DNA from: Rhizobium sp. WYJ-E13 | Lineage (GTDB): Bacteria > Pseudomonadota > Alphaproteobacteria > Rhizobiales > Rhizobiaceae | Assembly: GCF_018987265.1 (NCBI RefSeq) | Contig: NZ_CP076854.1 | Coordinates: 868,001 to 932,000 of the forward strand | Length of the DNA stretch: 64,000 nt | Direction of reading: 5' to 3' | Part shown: positions 36,507-44,673 of the stretch, one piece after another | How positions within the stretch are numbered: position 1 is the first letter of the stretch | Layout of the letters: each line of letters starts with the position of its first letter | The notes under the pieces: generated by a model | Seen by the model: the letters and a program-made list of their open reading frames with translations, nothing else | Told to the model about the DNA's origin: nothing | Database searches by the model: none | Position numbers and translations under genes: made by a program

Positions 36507-37178
36507 TCATTCGACCGGGGTTGACTGGCTGACCTCAGCTGCCGGCGCCTGGTCGGCAATGTGCGGCAGGACCTGAACCGCGGTGCCGATCGGGCAGCGC
36601 TGATAAAGATCGATGGCATCTTCGTTGAACATGCGGATGCAGCCACTGGAGGCATCCTTGCCAATGCTCCAGGGTTCCAACGTGCCGTGGAAGCGATAGC
36701 CGGTGTCGACACCGTCACGATGCAGGTACATGGCCCGGGGGCCGAGCGGGTTCTTCGGTGAGCCCCCGGCCACGAATTCGGGCAGTTCAGGATGGCGCTT
36801 GCGCATTTCCGGTGGCGGCGTCCAGCGCGGCCAGAGAGACTTACCGTCGATCGTGGCGCGGCCGAACCATTTGAAGCCCTCGCGGCCGACGCCGACGCCG
36901 TAGCGGATGGCTGTCTTATTCTCCATGATCAAATAGAGAAAGTGATGCCGCGTATCAACAACAACGGTGCCGATCGGCTCGCTGCTGAAATATTTGACAA
37001 CCTGACGCTGCCACTGCCTGTCGATCTTGGCGAAATTGGTCGCTCTGAACGTCACGCCATTATCGGCGGCCGTGCCGGTAAAATAGGAGGCAGCCTGGGC
37101 AAAAGCCGGTTTTTGTACCGCGCTGGTGCCAAGCAATGCCAATCCACCGAGCAGAATATCCCTGCGGGTCCACACCAT
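36507..37178 (-). CDS. L,D-transpeptidase (YkuD/ErfK family)
   Basis: 223 residues from the ATG at 37178 (MVWTRRDILLGG). The N-terminus has a TRRDILLGGLALLGTSA Tat-like signal. The YkuD domain follows (GTVVVDTRHHFLYLIMENKTAIRYGVGVGREGF), with the catalytic signature HGT-x8-SIGKDASSGCIRM that contains the active-site Cys and His. These enzymes make 3-3 crosslinks or attach proteins to peptidoglycan in the periplasm. It overlaps the OmpA-like lipoprotein gene. Confidence 0.93.
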   Translation of the reverse strand: MVWTRRDILLGGLALLGTSAVQKPAFAQAASYFTGTAADNGVTFRATNFAKIDRQWQRQVVKYFSSEPIGTVVVDTRHHFLYLIMENKTAIRYGVGVGREGFKWFGRATIDGKSLWPRWTPPPEMRKRHPELPEFVAGGSPKNPLGPRAMYLHRDGVDTGYRFHGTLEPWSIGKDASSGCIRMFNEDAIDLYQRCPIGTAVQVLPHIADQAPAAEVSQSTPVE

Positions 37179-37585
37179 CGGCCATATCCCCCTCAAAGCC
37201 AAGCAGCGTCGCGCCAGTAAATCAGATTTTTCATTTGCTACAACACAAAATTCTTCTCATCCCCCAAAGCTTGAGGTCGAGTTGCTGCTGCCTCTGGGTC
37301 TGTGTTGCTCTGATCGGTACTCGGCGAGAACAGCACTATACCCAATTTCATAAGGCAACCGAAGGCGCCGCGAACTGTGTTGCCTGCGAAGTCGAATCCT
37401 GGTTCCGCGCATAGAGTCGCTGATCGAACCGTTCGTTCAATTTAGAAAGCCCTGCAAATTCAATCTTGGAAAAAACATGCTGGAAATTGTCAAGTTTTTT
37501 TGGTTTACCTCTCACGTTGCGAAATAAGCGGAATTTGCAATCCGGCGTTTAGCCTGCCGTCGATTGTTCATCTCCGCGTTTCTTT
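37179..37585. promoter_or_regulatory. Divergent region upstream of the Has locus
   Basis: About 400 bp between the L,D-transpeptidase gene and the sigma-factor gene. Near the Has side it has TGC-N9-TCA (37478-37492), a one-base variant of the rhizobial iron box TGA-N9-TCA. The AATTGTCAAG at 37485-37494 is nearly repeated as AATTATCAAG at 39247-39256 before the receptor gene. A T-run follows at 37495-37501. No gene was identified. Confidence 0.5.
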
Positions 37586-38098
37586 ATGGATATTGCTATG
37601 GGCATCAGGGAGGACGACCGGCGCTACGCGGTCTATGCGGCACATCGCTCCGACCTCATTCGATATGCTACGCCCATCGTCGGTTCGCGAGAGGAAGCTG
37701 AAGACCTCGTCCAGGAGGTCTTCATAAAATTCGTGCCGGAAGACGCGGCCACACCCCAGAAGTTGAAGGCCTATCTCTTCCGCATGGTGAGGAACCTCGC
37801 GCTCGACGTGCGCAGGCGCCAGAAGCGCGATTTGCGCGCCCGCCCGGAAGATACGCCGTGGTGGGGACTTCCCCTGGACACGGGAACGCCTGAGGAAAAC
37901 GCGCTCTTCTGCGATCAGGTCAGACAGGTCGACGCAATCCTTTCGGCAATGCCGGACCAGGCACGCATCGCTGTCGAAATGCATCGCTTCGGCGGATACC
38001 GCATGGAGGACATCGCCAGCCACCTCGACATTTCAGTGGCCGGCGTCCACAGGCTGATCAAGGCCGCAATTGTAGAATTCGCCAAAAAAATGGGATGA
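37586..38098 (+). CDS. hasI: FecI-like ECF sigma factor
   Basis: 170 residues (an ATG at 37598 is an alternative). It has sigma region 2 (HRSDLIRYATPIVGSREEAEDLVQEVFIKFV, about 20-50) and region 4 (AMPDQARIAVEMHRFGGYRMEDIASHLDISVAGVHRLI, about 115-155), with no regions 1 or 3. It should direct RNA polymerase to the heme-receptor genes when released by its anti-sigma partner. It overlaps the FecR-like gene (ATGA). The name rests on linkage to the hemophore and receptor genes, so it is an inference from context. Confidence 0.9.
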   Translation: MDIAMGIREDDRRYAVYAAHRSDLIRYATPIVGSREEAEDLVQEVFIKFVPEDAATPQKLKAYLFRMVRNLALDVRRRQKRDLRARPEDTPWWGLPLDTGTPEENALFCDQVRQVDAILSAMPDQARIAVEMHRFGGYRMEDIASHLDISVAGVHRLIKAAIVEFAKKMG

Positions 38099-39231
38099 TC
38101 CGCCAAAAATCTCGAATCCGTGTGAAAAAACCGAGCGAGATAAACGTCATTGTTCGTGAAGCGGTAAAACAGCGGGGATGCGACGTGGTTTGGCTACGGG
38201 AAAGACTGGGAACGATGGCCGTCGAACCGGATAAAAGGCCTGATGTTTCGGACGAGGCACTCTCGGCGGCGGCCGACTGGCTCCTTCTCCTGCGGGAAGG
38301 GCTCGAAGACGCCGAGCTCAAAGCGCGCTTCGATCGCTGGCTGGGCAGCCATAGTGAACACCGCCTGGCCTGGGAGCGCACGGAGAAGGCATGGGCCGCG
38401 ATGGGGCGGGTCGTTCCGGCCATGCAATCGCAGTGGGAATATGCGTCGAGATCGGCGGCCAGATCCGTCATGCCAAAACCGGCAGCGGCTCGGCATCGCG
38501 CGCCGTGGCGGCGGGTTGCCGTGGCAGCGGCGGCTGTGACCGCACTCTGTCTCGGGCTTGTCGTTGCGCCCGGCCTGATGCTTCGCTTGAGCGCCGACTA
38601 TTCAACGTCTACGGCGGAGACCCGCACGATCACCCTTCAGGACGGTAGTATGGTAACGATGGCTGCCGCGACCTCGATTGCTTTGAACTACAGCGACGGA
38701 CGGCGAGGCATCAAGCTTCTTGCCGGCGAGGCGTATTTCGAGGTGGCGCCGGACAAGGACAGGCCCTTTACGGTGGAGGCAAATGGCGTCCGCGTCGAGG
38801 TGCTCGGCACGGCCTTCGATGTGCAGCTCGCCGATGGGCTGACCAGCATTGCCCTTGCGCACGGTTCCGTTCAAGCCTCCATTGCGGGTTCATCGGCGAC
38901 CCCGCCCGAACGGCTGATGCCCGGAGATCTGTTGACGGTCGATCCAAATAGCGCCGTCATGACGAGGGACACGATCCCGGTCGATCAGATCGCCAACTGG
39001 CGCAATGGCGAACTTTACGTCGTGAACGCGACGCTTGCCTCGGTCATCGAGCAGATCCAGCGCTATCACCCTGCCTGGATATCGGTTCCCGACGCGACAC
39101 TCGCTCATCAGCGGGTCACGGGCTTCTACAATCTCAGGCAACCCGATCAGGCGCTGCGCGCCTTGGTCGAACCCTATGGCGGCAAGGTCCGCTCAATATC
39201 CTCGCTCGCGCGCATCGTCAGCCGATTTTAG
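38095..39231 (+). CDS. hasS: FecR-like anti-sigma factor
   Basis: 378 residues. The N-terminal DUF4880 part binds the sigma factor (DEALSAAADWLLLLREGLEDAELKARFDRWLGSHSEHRLAWERTEKAW). A single membrane helix follows (about 140-160: VAVAAAAVTALCLGLVVAPGLML), then a periplasmic FecR domain (TRTITLQDGSMVTMAAATSIALNY, LLAGEAYFEVAPDKDRPFTVEANGVRVEVLGTAFDV). The C-terminal end contacts the N-terminal extension of the receptor in this system type. The gene is coupled to the sigma-factor gene. Confidence 0.93.
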   Translation: MIRQKSRIRVKKPSEINVIVREAVKQRGCDVVWLRERLGTMAVEPDKRPDVSDEALSAAADWLLLLREGLEDAELKARFDRWLGSHSEHRLAWERTEKAWAAMGRVVPAMQSQWEYASRSAARSVMPKPAAARHRAPWRRVAVAAAAVTALCLGLVVAPGLMLRLSADYSTSTAETRTITLQDGSMVTMAAATSIALNYSDGRRGIKLLAGEAYFEVAPDKDRPFTVEANGVRVEVLGTAFDVQLADGLTSIALAHGSVQASIAGSSATPPERLMPGDLLTVDPNSAVMTRDTIPVDQIANWRNGELYVVNATLASVIEQIQRYHPAWISVPDATLAHQRVTGFYNLRQPDQALRALVEPYGGKVRSISSLARIVSRF

Positions 39232-39239
39232 AAAAAATT

Positions 39240-39254
39240 TGACTGTAATTATCA
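39240..39254. promoter_or_regulatory. Iron-box motif TGA-N9-TCA upstream of the receptor
   Basis: TGACTGTAATTATCA is an exact fit to the TGA-N9-TCA (IRO box) consensus described for RirA-controlled promoters in rhizobia, in a 130-bp AT-rich gap after the FecR-like gene. RirA control is an inference; the regulator itself is not in the window. Confidence 0.55.
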
Positions 39255-39362
39255 AGATTTAGCTCACCCCAGCCGAAAACCCTGAAAAAACTCTGAGAGC
39301 CAATCGTCATTTCGTTGAAAGCGCCGAGCACGGCATCGGCGCAAACGACTGGAGAGACGAGA

Positions 39363-42005
39363 GTGAGCATGCGAGTGAGGGTAGGGGTTCTGAGGCTCAA
39401 CGGCGCGCGCCAAGCGGGCGGGCACGCCTGGCGAGCACGGTTGTTGGCGACAACGGCTTTTGCGATTTTATCGGTTGCGATCAACGCTCACGCGCAGTCG
39501 GCTCCGGCCGATCAGACACAAGCGCAAGCGGCCACCGTCCTCCCCTTCAACATCCCATCCCAGCCCTTAGCGAGTGCAATCCGTGCATTTGGGCGTCAAT
39601 CCGGTATGCAGATCACTTTGTCGTCGACGCCGACAGGCTCTGTGAACACCAGCGCCGTTGTCGGTCGATTGACGCCTGCCGACGCGCTTGATCGAATGCT
39701 GTCGGGAACGGGAATATCGGCCCATATTTCCGGAGATGGCGGCGCAGCGATGATCGGCAGCGCCGAGATTGTGAATGCCATTCCGCAGGAGGAAGGTGTC
39801 ACCCAACTTGCTCCGATCGTCATCAAGGGCGGCCGGCGTGCAAGTTCCGGCGCGGGCTATCGCGGCACGCCCGACTGGGTCTACGACGAGCCGGCAAGCG
39901 TCAGTGTCATTTCCAGGGAGGCTATTCAAAGCTCTCCCGCCCGTAACGCACGTGACCTGCTCGATACCGCCGCCGGCGTCTATGCCAACCGTTCCGAAGG
40001 GCAAAACCCCGGTGTAACGGTCAATATTCGCGGCCTCCAGGACCAGAACCGCGTCGTCACCATGATCGACGGGGCAAGGCAGAATTTTCAGCGCAACGGT
40101 CATGGATCGACGCAGCGAACCTATGTCGAAACTGCCTTCATCCGTGAAATCGACGTCGAAAAGAGCGGCACCTCAGGCGTTGGCGGAGCCGGCGCACTCG
40201 GCGGTTCGGTCAACTTCCGAACCATCGAAGCCGATGATCTTATAGAAGACGGCCGCCAGTGGGGCGGCGAGTCAAACGCGACCGTTGGCACCAACGAGTT
40301 CCAGTTTGATGGCGCAAGCATGGCGGCGGTCAGATTGTCGGACAGCTTCTCGGTGCTCGGCGGCATCAGCCACAAAAAGATTGGCGCCTATGACATCGGC
40401 GAGAATGGCGACATCAAGCTCTATGACAGCTCCGTGCATGACGGAGCGGCAATCTTCACGGGGCAGGACTCCTACTCCTACCTGCTGAAGGCCGAGGCGG
40501 AGCTCACCGACGATCTCGATACGTCGCTGACCTGGCTTCGCAACGATTCCGACTTCAGCCAGGGCTCCTACAATAACGATGGCGACCTCGATGAAGATAC
40601 GCAGCAGGTTCTGAACGATACGATCACCAGCAGCCTTCACTGGGATCCCGACAGCAAGCTCATCGATCTCAACGCCCGCCTCTGGTACAACCACACGCGA
40701 AACCGCGAGAAGCGCTACGGCTCGGCCATCAACGACGATGGTTTCCCCGTCTATTACGCTCTCGGCACACTGGGCTTCAGCATCGATAATACCAGCCGCT
40801 TCGAAACTTCGGCCGGTTCACTTTCGCTGAACTACGGTGTCGAAGCCTTCTTCGATCGCGGCAAGACGGAGACGCTCGAGGATTATTTTCTCAATGGCGT
40901 CGATATGACGGCCACCTATACCGGCACGACCCCGTCAGGTGATCGCGACGTCTACAGCGCCTTTACCAATGCTACGTTTGAACATGATGATTGGCTGATG
41001 GCGCAGGCCGGCCTGCGCTACGACTATTACAATCTGTCGGGCGATGCATCGCTCTACGGTCTGGAAGTCAAGACCATCGACAACCGGAGATGCCGCTTGT
41101 ACTTCCCCGACGGCGTGACCTGCCGGATCTGGACGGGTACTATCGATCGCGGAACGGTCTATCCGGAAAATGTCATCCCGGTCGACAATTCGGACGGCGC
41201 GCTGCTGCCCTCCGCCATGCTCGCCGTCAAACCCGTCGACTGGCTGCAGCCCTTCGCCAAATATTCGCGCAGCTTCCGTCCTCCGACGATCATGGAAACC
41301 TTTCTGACGGGCGGTCACCCCGGCGTCAATCTCGTGGAGAACGCTCCCAATCCCGATCTCGTGGCCGAAGAAGGCAACACGTTCGAGCTTGGTGTGAATG
41401 TCACGACCGACGGGCTCTTGTCCGCTGATGACAGCGTGCGCCTGAAGGCCGTCGGCTTTTACCGCGAGATCGAAAACTATATCGCGCTCGGGACAGTTCA
41501 TCGCGCCGAAACGGGCCGCGACTATGCCTCCTATGTCAATGTCGACGGCACGACGCGCATGAAAGGCATCGAGCTGGAGGCGAGCTACGATGCAGGCAAA
41601 TGGTATGCCGGCCTTTCCTATACCTATCTGAAGACGGATTTCGGCACGACCTATAGCTACGACGGCACGAGCTACGAGATCGAGCCCTCGATCATTTTCG
41701 TGCCGCCGCGCAACAAGTTCACCGTCGATGCCGGCATGCGGCTTTTCGACGACAAGCTGACGATCGGCGGTCGCGCCACCCATGTCGGCGGCACATCGCC
41801 CAATATCGGCGTGCTGGCGAGCAACTATGTCACCGAAGACTATTCGCTCTACGACATATACGGGTCCTACGCCTTCAACGACACCGTCAAGCTCCGCTTT
41901 GCCGTCAACAACGTGACCGATGTCGCCTACGTCCCGGCGCTCGGGACAATCAGCCTGCCCGGACCGGGACGCACGGCGACGGCATCGCTCAACTTCAAGT
42001 TCTAA
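39363..42005 (+). CDS. hasR: TonB-dependent heme/hemophore receptor with signalling domain
   Basis: 880 residues from the GTG at 39363, which has a GGAGAG site 6 bp upstream; an ATG follows two codons later. It has a signal peptide (LLATTAFAILSVAINAHAQ) and then an STN domain (LPFNIPSQPLASAIRAFGRQSGMQITL, about 55-115) that signals to a FecR-type anti-sigma factor. A plug domain (PASVSVISREAIQSSPARNARDLLD, VNIRGLQDQNRVVTMIDGARQ) and a beta-barrel ending TASLNFKF complete it. The gene order with the sigma factor, FecR, hemophore and type I exporter makes HasR the best call. It imports heme through the outer membrane and triggers its own induction. Confidence 0.9.
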   Translation: MSMRVRVGVLRLNGARQAGGHAWRARLLATTAFAILSVAINAHAQSAPADQTQAQAATVLPFNIPSQPLASAIRAFGRQSGMQITLSSTPTGSVNTSAVVGRLTPADALDRMLSGTGISAHISGDGGAAMIGSAEIVNAIPQEEGVTQLAPIVIKGGRRASSGAGYRGTPDWVYDEPASVSVISREAIQSSPARNARDLLDTAAGVYANRSEGQNPGVTVNIRGLQDQNRVVTMIDGARQNFQRNGHGSTQRTYVETAFIREIDVEKSGTSGVGGAGALGGSVNFRTIEADDLIEDGRQWGGESNATVGTNEFQFDGASMAAVRLSDSFSVLGGISHKKIGAYDIGENGDIKLYDSSVHDGAAIFTGQDSYSYLLKAEAELTDDLDTSLTWLRNDSDFSQGSYNNDGDLDEDTQQVLNDTITSSLHWDPDSKLIDLNARLWYNHTRNREKRYGSAINDDGFPVYYALGTLGFSIDNTSRFETSAGSLSLNYGVEAFFDRGKTETLEDYFLNGVDMTATYTGTTPSGDRDVYSAFTNATFEHDDWLMAQAGLRYDYYNLSGDASLYGLEVKTIDNRRCRLYFPDGVTCRIWTGTIDRGTVYPENVIPVDNSDGALLPSAMLAVKPVDWLQPFAKYSRSFRPPTIMETFLTGGHPGVNLVENAPNPDLVAEEGNTFELGVNVTTDGLLSADDSVRLKAVGFYREIENYIALGTVHRAETGRDYASYVNVDGTTRMKGIELEASYDAGKWYAGLSYTYLKTDFGTTYSYDGTSYEIEPSIIFVPPRNKFTVDAGMRLFDDKLTIGGRATHVGGTSPNIGVLASNYVTEDYSLYDIYGSYAFNDTVKLRFAVNNVTDVAYVPALGTISLPGPGRTATASLNFKF

Positions 42006-42080
42006 GCAATTTCCCGGCCGACAGGCCCGGATCCGAGGTTCGTCGACCGACGGACAACCAACCATCAATGGAGAAAGACA

Positions 42081-42818
42081 ATGAGTGTAGGAATTCAGGT
42101 CCCCGCCGGTGCGCCCGATTGGGTCAACTATCTCGAAACCACGTGGCTCAACTCCTTCTCATATCGCAGCCATGGCTCGTTCAGCCCGGGCTCGGCGCCT
42201 TACGACCAGTGGGTCGCCGGCAACGCCGGTACTGCCCAGTCGGGCGTGGTTCTCAACGGCGATTTCAGCTACATTCCGCCGGGCGGCTTCGTCGGCTCGC
42301 TCGACACGCTGGAATTCGGCTCGCATCTGACCGGCAGCACGGCGGCCGGCTATGATCTCAGCACCGTGCTGACGCTGGACCTGTCGGACGCGACCGCCTC
42401 TACGGCGTTCACCTATGCGATCTACTACCTCTCCAACTTCGCCGACCTGACGCATCTCTACGACTATCTCGGCGAACAGGGCACGACGCAGACCGGCAAT
42501 AGCGGCGGCCTCGGCGAGACCCTCTACAGCTTTGCCGGTGACGACGTGCTGACGGGCGCCGGTGCGAGTGACTTCGACACCTTCTACTATCGCGCCGATC
42601 TGAATGCCGGCGGATGGGGCGATGATTCCATCACCGACTTCGTTGACGGCAACGACCTGATTGTTCTCGATGGTTATGGCTGGGATGATTACAGCGACTT
42701 CGTCACGGCTGGCGGCAGTATTTCCGGCTCGACGATCTCCTACGCCGGCAACAGCATTGACGTCGCTTTCGCAGGCGGCGGCACGCTTGACAGCTCCGAT
42801 CTGATCTTCGTCGCGTGA
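42081..42818 (+). CDS. hasA: HasA-like hemophore with RTX-like C-terminal extension
   Basis: 245 residues, preceded by GGAGAAAG. Residues 1-130 align in pattern with HasA hemophores (WVNYLETTWLNSF, GDFSYIPP, GSLDTLEFG) and lack a cleavable signal, as expected for type I secretion. His31 and Tyr64 are candidates for the heme ligands His32 and Tyr75 of Serratia HasA. The loop after Tyr64 is about four residues shorter and the partner His83 is absent. Residues 150-200 (YSFAGDDVLTGAGASDFDTF, then WGDDSITDFVDGNDLIVLDG) look like an RTX/serralysin-type C-terminal module. Serratia HasA is about 188 residues and lacks this. It is secreted to scavenge heme for the receptor. Confidence 0.88.
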   Translation: MSVGIQVPAGAPDWVNYLETTWLNSFSYRSHGSFSPGSAPYDQWVAGNAGTAQSGVVLNGDFSYIPPGGFVGSLDTLEFGSHLTGSTAAGYDLSTVLTLDLSDATASTAFTYAIYYLSNFADLTHLYDYLGEQGTTQTGNSGGLGETLYSFAGDDVLTGAGASDFDTFYYRADLNAGGWGDDSITDFVDGNDLIVLDGYGWDDYSDFVTAGGSISGSTISYAGNSIDVAFAGGGTLDSSDLIFVA

Positions 42819-42825
42819 TCGGCCG

Positions 42826-44673
42826 ATGAGGAACCAATTTCTGGTTCGGACGTCGTCGCAGCCCTTTGCTGCGGCGACGATCCTCCCGCTGAAGAGCAAT
42901 GTCGTCAGCATTGCCCTCATCAGCGGGGTCGTCAACCTGCTCGCCCTGACGTCGCCCCTGTTCATGCTGCAGGTCTATGATCGCGTGCTCGCAAGCGGCA
43001 GCGTTCCGACGCTGATCGGTCTGGCGGTGCTTGCCGCAGGCCTCTACGCATTCCAGTCGATCCTCGATATCGTCCGCACCCGTGTCTTGCTGAGGATCGG
43101 CGAGCGATTTGACGGAAAGCTCAGCGCCCGCGTTCATGAGGCCGTGATACGCCTTCCATTGGTCAGTCGACCCCACGGTGATGGCTTGCAGCCATTGCGG
43201 GATCTCGACAACGTCCGCGGCTTCCTGTCGGGCACAGGCCCCACGGCCTTTTTTGACCTTCCGTGGATGCCGCTTTATCTCGGCATATGTTTCCTCTTCC
43301 ACATCTGGATCGGTGTAACGGCGCTCGTCGGCGCGATCATCCTTGTCTCGCTGACGCTGATCACGAACACCCTGTCGCAAGGTCCTATCCGCGAAACCAT
43401 TGCCCAGAACATGATCCGCAACGGTCTTCTGGAAGGTACCCGTCGCAATGCGGAAGTCGTCCGCGCGATGGGACTGGAAACGCGGCTCGCCAAACGATGG
43501 CTGAAGGTCAACGCCGCCTATCTTGCGGCCAACCGTCGGGCCGGCGACATCGGCGGTGGCTTGGGAGGCCTGTCGAAATCGCTGCGCATGATGCTGCAGT
43601 CCGCCATTCTCGCTGTCGGCGCATATCTCGTGATCACTCAGCAGGCCACGGGCGGGATCATGATCGCAAGCTCGATCATGATGGGTAGGGCGCTCGCACC
43701 CGTCGAACTCGCAATCGGCAACTGGAAACCGTTTCTGATGGCACGCCAGAGCTGGGCGAGGCTTCAGGACCTGCTGGGCAAGATCCCTGAGGTGAAGCCC
43801 GTCACGGCTCTGCCGCGCCCCGAACGTGAGTTGCGCATCGAGGCGGTGACCGTCGCGCCTCCGGGCGAAAGAAAACCTACGCTGGCCGGGCTCGGCTTCT
43901 CGCTGGTCGCAGGAAACGCACTCGGCGTGATCGGTCCATCCGGATCGGGAAAGTCGACCTTGTCGCGAATCCTGGTCGGCGCCTGGCAGCCGTCGGCGGG
44001 CAAGGTCCGGATCGATGGCGCCAGCCTGGACCAGTGGGACAGCGCCACACTCGGTGAGCATATCGGCTATCTCCCGCAGGGCGTGGAGCTGTTCGACGGA
44101 ACCATTGCCGAAAACATTTCGAGATTCGAGGAAACTCCTGACGCAGACGCGATCATCGCCGCGGCGCGCACGGCCGGTGCCCATGAACTCATCTTGAAAT
44201 TCGAACTCGGCTACGAGACGCAAATCGGCGAAGGCGGAGCCGCGCTCTCGGCCGGTCAGCGCCAGCGCATCGGCCTTGCGCGTGCCCTTTATCGCGATCC
44301 GTTTCTGGTCGTCCTCGATGAGCCCAACGCCAATCTGGACGCCGAAGGTGAAGCCGCTGTTGTCAGGGCCATCGCCGCGGTTCGCGATCGCAAGGGTATC
44401 GTCGTCGTCGTTGCCCATAGACCCAGTGCACTTGGGATCGTCGATCATGTGCTGATGATCGAAGGTGGCAGGCAAAAGGCCTTCGGTCTGCGTGACGAGG
44501 TGCTTTCCAAAGTTCTCAAGAGCGGCTCGGGCTTGCACTCTGGCAGGGGCTTTCCAGCAACCGGCGTGAGCACTGCACCGCTGCGGGTGATTGCAAACGT
44601 CGCCCAGGCGACATCCGATGCAGCAAATGGCGCCATAGCGGATAGTCAGGAGGATGCCGATGTCCGACATTGA
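42826..44673 (+). CDS. hasD: Type I secretion ABC transporter (HasD/PrtD family)
   Basis: 615 residues: six-helix membrane domain (about 25-330) and a nucleotide-binding domain with Walker A GPSGSGKST, signature LSAGQRQRIGLARALY and Walker B FLVVLDEPNANLD. The membrane part begins IALISGVVNLLALTSPLFMLQVYDRVLASGSVPTL, diagnostic of the HlyB/PrtD exporters without a C39 peptidase domain. It should power secretion of the hemophore directly across both membranes. It is 7 bp after the hemophore gene and overlaps the membrane-fusion gene. The C-terminal 60 residues are an unrelated tail. Confidence 0.94.
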   Translation: MRNQFLVRTSSQPFAAATILPLKSNVVSIALISGVVNLLALTSPLFMLQVYDRVLASGSVPTLIGLAVLAAGLYAFQSILDIVRTRVLLRIGERFDGKLSARVHEAVIRLPLVSRPHGDGLQPLRDLDNVRGFLSGTGPTAFFDLPWMPLYLGICFLFHIWIGVTALVGAIILVSLTLITNTLSQGPIRETIAQNMIRNGLLEGTRRNAEVVRAMGLETRLAKRWLKVNAAYLAANRRAGDIGGGLGGLSKSLRMMLQSAILAVGAYLVITQQATGGIMIASSIMMGRALAPVELAIGNWKPFLMARQSWARLQDLLGKIPEVKPVTALPRPERELRIEAVTVAPPGERKPTLAGLGFSLVAGNALGVIGPSGSGKSTLSRILVGAWQPSAGKVRIDGASLDQWDSATLGEHIGYLPQGVELFDGTIAENISRFEETPDADAIIAAARTAGAHELILKFELGYETQIGEGGAALSAGQRQRIGLARALYRDPFLVVLDEPNANLDAEGEAAVVRAIAAVRDRKGIVVVVAHRPSALGIVDHVLMIEGGRQKAFGLRDEVLSKVLKSGSGLHSGRGFPATGVSTAPLRVIANVAQATSDAANGAIADSQEDADVRH

